From Lysinibacillus sp. FSL K6-0232 (GTDB taxonomy: Bacteria; Bacillota; Bacilli; Bacillales_A; Planococcaceae): DNA of 64,000 bases. The notes beneath the pieces are model-generated. The model saw nothing but the letters and a program-made list of their open reading frames with translations. It was not told where the DNA came from and did not search any database. The position numbers were made by a program, and so were the translations under genes. Below are positions 41,738 to 49,670 of this stretch, piece by piece (positions within the stretch are counted from its first letter, which is position 1; the number at the start of each line of letters is the position of its first letter). The stretch spans positions 3,813,501 to 3,877,500 of the forward strand of contig NZ_JBBOYW010000001.1 of NCBI RefSeq assembly GCF_038008325.1. The letters are read 5' to 3'.

Positions 41738-42298
41738 TTATTCTGCTGCTTCTTCCAGCCATTGCTGGAAAGCTGGTGAGGAAGGATCGTTTAATCGAAG
41801 TGCTATTTGTGTATTAATTGCTTCTGGTGGCATAATCTCCACAACAATGCATATAGAATCCCTTGGCTGATTGAGGGAGAATAACTCCTCATTAGCAAGC
41901 TTTTTCAGGGCTAGTTCCATTGCCTTTAAGCGCAGTAGCAATTCTTCTTGCCATTCGTCCTCTTCAAGCGTCCACATATATGGTCGCTACGCAAAGCATT
42001 TATACACAGCTGTAAAATTTTCTTCACCAAAGCAACAATAGGGAGAATCTGCATAGGACCACTTCAGAAGATTAGCCATTTCACATGGTGATCTATTGCT
42101 ACGGCTTGCCTGTTTAACAGCCTCTCGCTCTAATGCCTCCCACGACCAAGCCGAAATGCTCGGCGCATGCCCTTCGCCAGTAGTATATAATGTGCAATAA
42201 TAAAACCGTTCACCACTTTTAAAAAGCTCCAAAAAGGACTTTCTTGCCGCATTTGCTATCTCCACTGCTAGAATCTCAATGTCATCATTCATTGCCAT
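41738..42298 (-). pseudogene. DUF4303 gene split by an in-frame TAG
   Basis: One open coding sequence is interrupted by TAG at 41987-41989. The N-terminal part (from ATG at 42298, GGAGG 7 bases upstream) contains SISAWSWEALEREAV and YADSPYCCFGEENFTAVY. After the TAG, the same frame continues RPYMWTLEEDEWQEELLL and IVVEIMPPEAINTQIALRLN. Both halves match DUF4303. Reading frame is kept, so the break is a single nonsense codon. DUF4303 proteins occur in predicted immunity contexts. Readthrough is possible but unproven. Confidence 0.75.
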
Positions 42299-42471
42299 AG
42301 CCATGCCTCCTTTAAAATAATTCGTTGGTCGTTCCTTAAAAATTAGCAGCTTCCATTTCCCCTGTTCTCATAATTATTATAGCAAATCCCTATTTTCCAA
42401 AATATAGTTATCGCAATAAGTACAAAATTTAAAATAATGTATTGTGATTCGTTTAGGCTTCTTGCACAAAA

Positions 42472-42501
42472 AGGTGCGATTCTATTAGAAGAATCGCACC
42501 T
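42472..42501. repeat. left copy of the 30-bp hairpin duplicated by the IS
   Basis: aggtgcgattct / agaatcgcacct palindrome with loop attaga region, identical in sequence and orientation to 44244-44273. It is a target-site duplication of an intrinsic-terminator hairpin. Confidence 0.85.
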
Positions 42502-42510
42502 CAGACTGTA

Positions 42511-42558
42511 GACAAAAGCCATCGAGAGGTTCACTCTCGATGGCTTTTGTCATTTTTC
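42511..42558 (+). terminator. inward-facing terminator at the left IS end
   Basis: gacaaaagccatcgagag / ctctcgatggcttttgtc stem, 18 bp, then a T run on the plus strand. It would block transcription entering the IS from the left. Confidence 0.8.
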
Positions 42559-42628
42559 TTCCTATTTCTTTTATAGATTTGGTTATATACAACCAAATCT
42601 AGCATACTCTTCGAGCATAGTTGCTCTC

Positions 42629-43978
42629 TTAAGCTACTTGCCACGTCCAAGTAGCCAGTTTCTTTAAATTAATGGCAGCAAAAGTAAGCATCGCCTGCAT
42701 GGACAATTTTTTCAGACCTCTTAAGGTTGTCCATCGCATACCATGCTTTTCTTTTGCATCGGCAAAGACACGCTCAATCGTTTCTTTGCGCTTTGCATAA
42801 ATTTGTTTGATGTCATAGGAATGGCGTAAATGTTCAGCTTCCTCCACATATGACTCCCAGATATGGCGTTGAATGAGTTTTTGATGATGCTTACTTTCTG
42901 TACATTGGGAAAGGTTTGGACACTTCGCACAAATCAAAGGATTCGATTTATATTGCCGATATCCTCCTTTCGTCGTTGTTGCATACTTCAATATCTGCCC
43001 TTGTGGGCAAAGATAACAATTATAATGCTCGTCATATATATACTCATGCTTTCGGAAGAATCCATCTTTCGTTTTAGGTCGTGTATACGGAAGAACAGGC
43101 AACATTTGATTCTCTAATAAAAAGTTCGTAATCGCTGGTGTTTTATAGGCTGCATCTGCCGCAACAGCGATTGGTTTTTGAACGTTTTGAATGACTCTTT
43201 CAACAAGTGGCTGCAATACATGGCTATCGTGCACATTTCCCGGAGTCACAATGGCACCTAAGACAAAGCCCTTTTCATCTGTCGCTGCATGAAAGGAATA
43301 CGCAAACTGCTTCGTACGTTCATCCTTCACGTAATACCCACTTTCAGGATCTGTCGTGCTTTCCTTTATTTCTTTCCATTCTTCCTTTTCAAACTTCTCC
43401 GGGGGAAAGGGCTTTTTTCCGTGTTCTTCACGATCCATATTTAACTCTAATTGAAGTTTTTCTTCATAAGCCCGTGTTTCTTTTCGTACAACCTTTTTAT
43501 CATACTTCCGTTTATTCGCACTCGCTTTCACATGCGTAGAATCGATAAATAAATGGTCTGCATGGAGGAGTCCTTGATGCATAATCTCTTTTAATATACG
43601 ATAGAATATCTGCTCAAATATATCAGTGTCTTGAAAGCGACGGACATAATTTTTACCGAAGGTAGAGAAATGCGGGACTTCTGTATGGAAGCCAAATCCT
43701 AAAAACCAACGATACGCCATATTCGTTTCAATTTCTTTGATGGTTTGACGCATGGACCGTATACCAAAAACGTACTGAATAAACGTCATTTTAAAGAGAA
43801 CAACAGGATCAATACTAGGGCGTCCTTTAGCAGAGTAGAGATTTTCTACTAAAGGATAGATAAATGAAAAATCAATAGCCGCCTCTAGTTTTCGCACTAA
43901 ATGATCTTGGGGAACTAATTGATCAATCGTTAGCATTTCTAATTGTTCACGTTCATTGATTTGATTTTTTGTCATCAT
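42629..43978 (-). CDS. IS1182-family transposase
   Basis: A 449-residue DDE transposase of the IS1182 family (DUF4277-like, IS4-group fold). VPQDHLVRKLEAAID and GRPSIDPVVLFKMTFIQYVF form the N-terminal domain; HLFIDSTHVKASANK carries the first Asp, IAVAADAAYKTPAI the second, and RKETIERVFADAKEKHG the catalytic Glu region. A zinc-like patch YLCPQG ... ICAKCPNLSQCTES precedes it. The ATG pair lies 9 bases after GAGG. Full length and undamaged. Confidence 0.93.
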   Translation of the reverse strand: MMTKNQINEREQLEMLTIDQLVPQDHLVRKLEAAIDFSFIYPLVENLYSAKGRPSIDPVVLFKMTFIQYVFGIRSMRQTIKEIETNMAYRWFLGFGFHTEVPHFSTFGKNYVRRFQDTDIFEQIFYRILKEIMHQGLLHADHLFIDSTHVKASANKRKYDKKVVRKETRAYEEKLQLELNMDREEHGKKPFPPEKFEKEEWKEIKESTTDPESGYYVKDERTKQFAYSFHAATDEKGFVLGAIVTPGNVHDSHVLQPLVERVIQNVQKPIAVAADAAYKTPAITNFLLENQMLPVLPYTRPKTKDGFFRKHEYIYDEHYNCYLCPQGQILKYATTTKGGYRQYKSNPLICAKCPNLSQCTESKHHQKLIQRHIWESYVEEAEHLRHSYDIKQIYAKRKETIERVFADAKEKHGMRWTTLRGLKKLSMQAMLTFAAINLKKLATWTWQVA

Positions 43979-44040
43979 GGTTGATCACCTCGAAAGTGTA
44001 CTTTTTATCAATAGATGAATAAGGAATTCTTTATGTAGAA

Positions 44041-44167
44041 GTTGATTGGAACGAAGGGTGGCGACTCCTGCGGGAAAAGCGGGAAAGTCGAGATCCTGGA
44101 CTGAGCGAAGCGAGGGAAGCAGCTCGACCCCGCCCGCGGAAAGCGTCCGCCCGTAGTGGAAATCAAC
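44041..44167. repeat. 127-bp GC-rich block with inverted ends inside the IS
   Basis: Begins gttgattggaacgaag and ends gtggaaatcaac, so the ends are inverted repeats. The GC-rich centre (gcgggaaaagcgggaaag, cccgcccgcgg) contrasts with the AT-rich IS. A shortened relative of 61 bp sits at 51705-51765 in the IS remnant, in the opposite orientation. It resembles dispersed GC-rich repeats seen in Bacillaceae. Confidence 0.7.
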
Positions 44168-44190
44168 GGCTTTACTTTATTTTATTGTAA

Positions 44191-44241
44191 AAGAAAAAAG
44201 ACTGTAGGCAAACTCAAAATTCATTGAGTTTGTCTACAGTC
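44191..44241 (-). terminator. inward-facing terminator at the right IS end
   Basis: On the minus strand, gactgtagacaaactcaa / ttgagtttgcctacagtc stem followed by a six-T run. It terminates transcription coming from the Msr gene before it reaches the transposase. Confidence 0.78.
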
Positions 44242-44243
44242 TG

Positions 44244-44273
44244 AGGTGCGATTCTATTAGAAGAATCGCACCT
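44244..44273 (-). repeat. right copy of the duplicated hairpin; former terminator of the Msr gene
   Basis: Same 30-bp palindrome as the left copy, positioned 6 bases after the Msr-type gene stop. Before the IS insertion the hairpin was followed on the minus strand by a T run; the insertion separated them, so this copy alone lacks a U tract. Confidence 0.85.
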
Positions 44274-44279
44274 TTCCTG

Positions 44280-45728
44280 CTAGTATATTTTATTATGACG
44301 AATGGTAAACTGTAAGTCTGCTACATTTGCTATAAAGTTTTGATCATGCGTGACAAAAAGTATTGTTCCCTCATAGGCAGTAATAAATTGCTCAAGAGCC
44401 TCAAGCGCTGGAATATCTAAAAAATTGGTTGGCTCATCCAATAGTAAAATATTATACTCTCCCAAAAATAGCTGACAAAGCTGAAGGCGTATAGCTTCCC
44501 CACCACTTAAAGATAGCACACTTTTTTGCAAATCTGTTCCAACAAATTGCATGGCATAAAGGACACTACGCAATAAGCCCTCATCATACTCTGAACGATT
44601 TTTTAAAAACTGTAGAACCGTTTCATCGCTTGTAAACTGATAGCTCATTTGTTGGAAATAGCCTATTTTTGCCTTTGGTGAAATGATTAGCCCCTCACCT
44701 TTATGAAAAATATAATGGAGCAATGTACTTTTACCACTACCATTGCCACCTGTGAGTGCTATTTTCTTACCTAATGGTATTTGAAAGCTTACTTCCTCCA
44801 GTAGCACCTTATCCTCAACTTGCAAATTTAATCTATCTGCCATAATCGGAAATTTATTATGCATTGTTAATGCTTTTGATTGTCGAAAAACAATTTTTCG
44901 CTCTTGTTGTACAGCCTCTACCTCATGGAGCTTTTCTAGTCGATGTTCAATTGCTTTTGCTGCACGCTGCATAGCCTTTTGACTTGTGCCTTTTGACTTT
45001 GTCATAAACATGCGATTGGCTGGTGCATTCGCTTCTCTTTTTGACATGCCTCCTGCCTGCGTAATTTTTTCAGCTTTTTTCATTTTCTCATCTGCTGCTT
45101 TTTCAAGTCGACTTTTTTCTTTTATATACTGGCTATGCGCTTGGCTTTGTTGCTCACGCTGTTGTTGCTTTTGTGCAGCATAATCACTGTAATTTCCCGA
45201 ATAGACCTGCACCTTACCTTCATCAACTTCCCAAATTGTTGTTACAAGCTCATCCAATACAGCTCGATCATGACTAATAACTAGCAGTGCCCCATAGTAA
45301 TAACGTAATTCATCCAGTAAAAATGCAATACCTGCTTGATCTAAATGCGTTGTCGGTTCATCAATAAGCAAAGCTTCCTCATAAGTTGACAACAATTGGG
45401 CTAGCTTTAGTCTTGTTTGTTCGCCACCACTTAGCTGTGTAGAATATTTAGGAACCGCTAACTTTCCTAATAATGCGGCATCTGCCTCTACCACTGCTGG
45501 TACTGCCATTTGCTCAAAATAGCCGAAGTCCACATAACGCTTTACTCTTCCTCTCGTTGGTTCAAGCTTACCAGCAAGCAATTTCATTAATGTACTTTTA
45601 CCAGCACCGTTTTTCCCAACAATTCCTATGCGGTCAAATTGATGCACTGCTAATTTTTCGATTGTTAATACCTCTTTATCTAAATAAACAACTTCTATAT
45701 TTTCTAATTCAAAACATGCTTTCTCCAT
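44280..45728 (-). CDS. Msr-type ABC-F ribosome-protection protein
   Basis: A 482-residue ABC-F protein close to MsrD/Msr(A)-type macrolide resistance factors. First Walker A GKNGAGKST (about 38-46), signature QLSGGEQTR, Walker B ALLIDEPTTHLD; then a long linker (KAADEKMKKAEKITQAGG) of the antibiotic-resistance-domain type; second Walker A GGNGSGKST and signature LSLSGGEAIR with LLLDEPTNFLD. It would displace macrolides or related drugs from the ribosome exit tunnel. The ATG at 45728 is 7 bases after GGGAGG; the frame upstream is the attenuator region. Regulation is by a translational attenuator. Confidence 0.88.
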   Translation of the reverse strand: MEKACFELENIEVVYLDKEVLTIEKLAVHQFDRIGIVGKNGAGKSTLMKLLAGKLEPTRGRVKRYVDFGYFEQMAVPAVVEADAALLGKLAVPKYSTQLSGGEQTRLKLAQLLSTYEEALLIDEPTTHLDQAGIAFLLDELRYYYGALLVISHDRAVLDELVTTIWEVDEGKVQVYSGNYSDYAAQKQQQREQQSQAHSQYIKEKSRLEKAADEKMKKAEKITQAGGMSKREANAPANRMFMTKSKGTSQKAMQRAAKAIEHRLEKLHEVEAVQQERKIVFRQSKALTMHNKFPIMADRLNLQVEDKVLLEEVSFQIPLGKKIALTGGNGSGKSTLLHYIFHKGEGLIISPKAKIGYFQQMSYQFTSDETVLQFLKNRSEYDEGLLRSVLYAMQFVGTDLQKSVLSLSGGEAIRLQLCQLFLGEYNILLLDEPTNFLDIPALEALEQFITAYEGTILFVTHDQNFIANVADLQFTIRHNKIY

Positions 45729-45804
45729 ATTGCTACCTCCCGAAATAAATTGATTTCGTATCGATAGCAATTGCATCGATACGAGCCTCTCTTACCAGCT
45801 CGTA
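45729..45804 (-). promoter_or_regulatory. erm-like translational attenuator of the Msr gene
   Basis: Four segments can pair alternatively: 1 gatacgagc with 2 gctcgtatc; 2 cgtatcgat with 3 atcgatacg; 3 cgaaat with 4 atttcg. Segment 4 is immediately before the GGGAGG ribosome site. Ribosome stalling on the preceding leader peptide would free segment 2 to pair with 3 and open the ribosome site. Confidence 0.75.
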
Positions 45805-45828
45805 TCAAAAGAACAATAGCATATGCAT
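45805..45828 (-). CDS. leader peptide MHMLLFF of the Msr attenuator
   Basis: A seven-residue open frame, ATG to TGA, with GGGAGGAG seven bases upstream. The stop codon runs into attenuator segment 1. Its hydrophobic composition resembles MsrD-type leader peptides, where macrolide stalls the ribosome. Confidence 0.7.
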   Translation of the reverse strand: MHMLLFF

Positions 45829-45844
45829 TGTACTTCTCCTCCCA

Positions 45845-45874
45845 TAAAAAAATCACAGACAATCTGCCTGTGAT
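45845..45874 (-). terminator. terminator hairpin upstream of the Msr leader peptide
   Basis: Stem atcacag / ctgtgat followed on the minus strand by a seven-T run. It lies 5' of the leader peptide. A second ribosome site (AAAGGAGG, about 45927-45934) precedes it, without a normal start codon, so an additional uORF is possible. Confidence 0.65.
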
Positions 45875-46239
45875 AAATGTAACAAAGATATAGTATTTTT
45901 ATTCTTACCAAAAAAGAAGACAATACAGCCTCCTTTTTTTCAATAATTTATGAAGATGATTAAAAAAGAACAGACCTATCCCGTTTACTCTAGTTTCACA
46001 AACAGAGCTTTTGACCATATTTAGTTATTAGACTAAAATTGGAAAACGAAACTTCATAGAATGTGTCATTTTTTAATAATCCTCCTTTAAGTATTACAAT
46101 TATTATAAATACTTTTTTCAGTAAGTCAAGATTGGAAAATTGACTTTCAATATTGACTTAAAGGGTATATCAATTGTGAAAAACCTGATATAGTATGGAC
46201 TTAAGAAAAAATCAAAGAGGAAATGGTGGTGTTTTATAA
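45875..46239. other. intergenic region between Msr leader and YitT gene
   Basis: About 365 bases. It must hold the minus-strand promoter of the Msr transcript and the plus-strand promoter of the YitT gene. I see no other element. Confidence 0.35.
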
Positions 46240-47079
46240 ATGAAAAAGTATGTGATTGATATGTTAGTAATTATGCTTGGAGCGCTGTTATTTGCGCTAG
46301 CTGTTAACTTATTTGTTATTCCCAATGATTTAGGTGAAGGTGGTGTAACAGGCTTAACGATTATTGCTTACTATCTGTTTGGCTGGTCACCTAGTATTGT
46401 CAGCTTTGTCTTAAATGCAGCTTTACTTGTTGCTGGTTATAAATTTTTAAGCAGACAAACAACAATTTATACAATTATTGCGGTTTCCCTCCATTCCCTA
46501 TTCTTACATTTAACAGAATCGTGGTCAATTTCCTCAAATGAAATTATTGTCAATACGATTTTTGGCGGCGTCTTTGCTGGTGCTGGTATTGGTCTTATTA
46601 TTAGAGTGGGTGGTACAACAGCAGGCTCCACAATTTTAGCGAGAATGACAAACAAATATTTAGGCTGGAGTATTAGCTATGGCCTACTATTCTTTGACTT
46701 AATTGTTGCGTTTGCATCTTATTTCGTCATTGGTGCGGAGGCATTAATGCTAACGATTATTATGCTATATGTTGCTACAAAGATCATGGAATTTGTTATT
46801 GAAGGAGTGAATCCTAAAAAGGCTGTTACTATTATTTCGAAAAAGCCAGAAGATATTGCTGAACGTGTTACTGCCTTTATGAATCGTGGTGTCACGGTGC
46901 TTGCTGGTCATGGCTATTATACAAAGGAGCAAAAAGAGGTCCTGTATATTGTGATTAGTAAGCAAGAGGTTGTAAAGCTTAAAAAGATTGTTAAAGAAGT
47001 GGATAAAGATGCCTTTATCGCCATTCATGATGTAAGGGACGTTTTCGGAGAAGGCTTTATTGAATTAGCAAAATCATAA
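46240..47079 (+). CDS. YitT-family membrane protein (DUF161 + DUF2179)
   Basis: A 279-residue protein with five to six N-terminal TM helices (DUF161; FVIPNDLGEGGVTGLTIIAY about 25-44, VGGTTAGSTILARMTNKYLG about 123-142) and a C-terminal cytoplasmic DUF2179 domain (about 195-275; NRGVTVLAGHGYYTKEQKEV). This matches the YitT family, proposed to transport or sense small molecules. The ribosome site GGTGGTG is weak. Monocistronic with terminator. Confidence 0.9.
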   Translation: MKKYVIDMLVIMLGALLFALAVNLFVIPNDLGEGGVTGLTIIAYYLFGWSPSIVSFVLNAALLVAGYKFLSRQTTIYTIIAVSLHSLFLHLTESWSISSNEIIVNTIFGGVFAGAGIGLIIRVGGTTAGSTILARMTNKYLGWSISYGLLFFDLIVAFASYFVIGAEALMLTIIMLYVATKIMEFVIEGVNPKKAVTIISKKPEDIAERVTAFMNRGVTVLAGHGYYTKEQKEVLYIVISKQEVVKLKKIVKEVDKDAFIAIHDVRDVFGEGFIELAKS

Positions 47080-47121
47080 TATAAACCTCCTATTTTGAGT
47101 CAAAATAGGAGGTTTATTTAT
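47080..47121. terminator. bidirectional terminator
   Basis: Fifteen-base stem taaacctcctatttt / aaaataggaggttta between convergent YitT and PutP genes. Confidence 0.88.
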
Positions 47122-47134
47122 TATTTTAAAATAT

Positions 47135-48568
47135 TTAAGCTTGCTTGCGATCAGGATATAGTAAAGAGCAAACAATGCCGACAATTAAGCAAATAAAGAA
47201 CGTCGCTGCCTTGGCTGAAACAATCGCCTCCATAGGTGACAGTGACCATGCAATTGCGCTAATAAAGCCTACAATAATTGTGGCGATGACCCCAATCCCT
47301 GATACACGTTTCCAGAAAAAGATTAACAAAATAACGACAGAAAATGTATTACCAATTCCTGCCCACGCAAAGGATACAAGACTATAAATAACTGAGCCTG
47401 ATTTCAGTGAAATCATAATCCCAACAATCCCACTAATCACTGCCACAAAACGAGAAAGATGCACTAATCTTTTACTGGAAATATTCCAGCGCAATGTTTT
47501 ATGAATAATATCCTCACTGATAGATGTCGTGATAACTAATAATTGTGAGGAAGCGGTTGACATAATGGCTGCTAAAATACCTGCTACAATAATACCTGCT
47601 ACCCACGGTGGTAAAATTTCAAATATCATATGTGGCAAAATCATTTCAGGGTCATCTATAGAGCCTTGTTTATACAATGTAGAGGCAAAAATAGCTGATA
47701 AAAATGCTCCTACATATACGATAAGCGTCCAAATAATCGCCATATTACGTCCTGTTACACGTTCTTTTTCCGTTGTAATCGCCATAAAGCGCGAGCTTAA
47801 TTGAGGCTGTCCACCTAGCCAGCCAAAGAACCAAGATAAGTTTGTAAATAGCATCGCTCCTAAAGCAAGGCCATTTAAGCCACCAACCCAGCTATCTGCA
47901 CCATTGCCCATATTCGCAAGCTCTGCTGGTACACTTAAACCCTGATTCTGTATTTCCATATAGGCTGCGATTGGTACAATAATAAACGAAATAAGCATTA
48001 AAAAGCTTTGAATTGTATCTGTCCAAACAACAGACATAAATCCACCCATACATGAGTAGGCAATTATTATTGCAGCAATAATAATTGTGCCCCAAGTAAT
48101 ATTAAAGCCAGAAATCGAATAAATTGTTTTGCCCATGCCAGAAAACTGTGCTGCTAAATAGCAAACAAAGAATAATACCATCACAGCAGATGCTAACCAA
48201 CGAATAATATCTGCATGCTGAGGAAACTTCACGGCAATATAATCTGTTAAACTATTTACCTTATATTTTTGCTGCTCTGTCATAAAGCGTTTAGATAAAA
48301 ACAGCCATGAAAAAATAACCCCTAACAACATACCTGATAAAATCCAAACACCAGAAAGACCTGCAACATAAATAAAACCGATTGCGCCTAAAAACATATA
48401 GGCAGATTCTCCAGTAGCTCGCTCTGAAAAGGCTAATGCCCAGCCAGGTAGCTTGTTGCCGCCAAGAAAATAATCATTATGAGATAAATCCTTCTTGCTG
48501 AAATAAATACCAATGCCAAGCATAGCAAGTAAGTACATAAATATTTCAATATAAACAATTGTATGCAT
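47135..48568 (-). CDS. putP: sodium/proline symporter (SSS family)
   Basis: A 477-residue, 13-TM sodium:solute symporter most like PutP. Sodium-site and PutP signatures include WALAFSERATGESAYMFLGA (about 43-62) and GWLGGQPQLSSRFMAITTEK (about 248-267), plus AGILAAIMSTASSQLLVITT (about 325-344). It imports proline with sodium. GGAGG lies upstream of the ATG. The convergent neighbour is YitT; no proline catabolic genes are nearby. Confidence 0.92.
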   Translation of the reverse strand: MHTIVYIEIFMYLLAMLGIGIYFSKKDLSHNDYFLGGNKLPGWALAFSERATGESAYMFLGAIGFIYVAGLSGVWILSGMLLGVIFSWLFLSKRFMTEQQKYKVNSLTDYIAVKFPQHADIIRWLASAVMVLFFVCYLAAQFSGMGKTIYSISGFNITWGTIIIAAIIIAYSCMGGFMSVVWTDTIQSFLMLISFIIVPIAAYMEIQNQGLSVPAELANMGNGADSWVGGLNGLALGAMLFTNLSWFFGWLGGQPQLSSRFMAITTEKERVTGRNMAIIWTLIVYVGAFLSAIFASTLYKQGSIDDPEMILPHMIFEILPPWVAGIIVAGILAAIMSTASSQLLVITTSISEDIIHKTLRWNISSKRLVHLSRFVAVISGIVGIMISLKSGSVIYSLVSFAWAGIGNTFSVVILLIFFWKRVSGIGVIATIIVGFISAIAWSLSPMEAIVSAKAATFFICLIVGIVCSLLYPDRKQA

Positions 48569-48653
48569 AACCCAAAATCCTCCATCTAATCAATCTAAAT
48601 AATCCCAATAGGTTTTATCAGATAATAGTTCGGGTTATTTTAATTGTCAATAA

Positions 48654-49535
48654 CTAAATTTGTAAAAGCGATGCAAAATATTTCGATATTTCTACAAACT
48701 TCAAAGCACCTGGAGAAAGGTGAATACTATGTTTATGTGCAATTCCAACCTGGCGAACATAGCCATCATAAAATTTTTTTCGAACAAGATTACTTGGTGC
48801 ATGCAATAAAAGAGAATTTGGCACAATGGATATCCCTAAATTTTCATTGACCATTGTTAAAATAACCTGATCCACTGATAATTCATAAACAACATTTGGA
48901 TGGATTTTATGCTTAGCTAACAGTTTGGAAACATCACGATCAATCGTACGCCTTGGCATAATCCAGCGCTCATGTTGCAATTGCTCTAAAGAAAGCTTGT
49001 CCTCCTGTGCTAATGGATGCTCCTTTGCCATAATACATACAAGCTCATCATCAAAAACAGCATCAAATATAAGATTTTTAGAATTAGGCTGTACTAAGAA
49101 GCCAATATCCACTACGCCATTATAAAGCCACCCCTCAATTTGATCGTAATCCCCCTCCATCAAGCGAATTTGCAAGTCTGGGTGATGCTGCTCAAAATAT
49201 GCCAATACCTTTGGCAGCAAAACAAGCGAAACACTTGGTAAAATCCCAACAGATAATGTACCACCAATCAGATTTTTTAAATTTGCCACAGAGGTTTCAA
49301 GCTGCTGCTGTTGCTGCAAAATTTTTGAAATATGCTCATACACAACCTTTCCCTCACTTGTTAAAACAATATTATTGCGATTTCGAATAATTAATGAGAG
49401 CCCTAGCTCTGACTCCAAATTACTAATCGTATGACTAATCGACGACTGTGTAAGATTTAGCTTTAGCCCTGTTTCTGTAAAATTCCCTGTATCAATCAAT
49501 GTATAAAAAGCCATATATTGCGCTAATGTTGCCAT
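48654..49535 (-). CDS. LysR-family transcriptional regulator
   Basis: A 293-residue LysR regulator with an N-terminal winged HTH (FTETGLKLNLTQSSISHTIS) and a PBP2-like effector domain (about 90-285; GTLSVGILPSVSLVLLPKVL). I start at the ATG at 49535, five bases after GGAG; upstream ATG at 49568 is weaker. It is divergent from the ATC-hydrolase/carbamoylase pair across a region containing tcaaatattcatttga, a plausible operator, so it probably controls that pair. Effector unknown; possibly a sulfur metabolite. Confidence 0.88.
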   Translation of the reverse strand: MATLAQYMAFYTLIDTGNFTETGLKLNLTQSSISHTISNLESELGLSLIIRNRNNIVLTSEGKVVYEHISKILQQQQQLETSVANLKNLIGGTLSVGILPSVSLVLLPKVLAYFEQHHPDLQIRLMEGDYDQIEGWLYNGVVDIGFLVQPNSKNLIFDAVFDDELVCIMAKEHPLAQEDKLSLEQLQHERWIMPRRTIDRDVSKLLAKHKIHPNVVYELSVDQVILTMVNENLGISIVPNSLLLHAPSNLVRKKFYDGYVRQVGIAHKHSIHLSPGALKFVEISKYFASLLQI

Positions 49536-49578
49536 TATTGCTCCAACCCCTTTATGATTTTTTTTCATATCTGATTAT

Positions 49579-49594
49579 TCAAATATTCATTTGA
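49579..49594. promoter_or_regulatory. candidate LysR operator
   Basis: tcaaat-attc-atttga, a perfect 6-bp inverted repeat in the divergent intergenic region between the LysR gene and the ATC-hydrolase gene. Confidence 0.5.
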
Positions 49595-49670
49595 TTTATA
49601 TTCCCCCTCTCATCTATAATAAAATAAAATCCAAGTAAGTCAATAAGGTTTGTGCTGAGGGGGCATTAAA

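Larger units (their letters stand above)
42502..44243 (-). mobile_element. complete IS1182-family insertion sequence (1742 bp)
   Basis: Bounded by 15-bp perfect terminal inverted repeats, cagactgtagacaaa at 42502-42516 and its complement at 44229-44243. A direct duplication of the 30-bp target hairpin flanks it (42472-42501 and 44244-44273). One full-length transposase gene lies on the minus strand. Both ends carry inward-facing stem-loops with T runs, and the upstream part of the element contains a 127-bp GC-rich block with inverted ends. The transposase frame is intact, so the element may be active. Confidence 0.88.

Noticed and set aside
42343-42534. 63-codon minus-strand frame next to the IS left end
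   Set aside because: It runs across the duplicated hairpin and into the IS end; no ribosome site and no protein-like composition.
45890-45935. Second leader peptide before the upstream terminator of the Msr gene
   Set aside because: A good AAAGGAGG is present but the following codons are ATT or an out-of-phase TTG; not strong enough to list as a gene.
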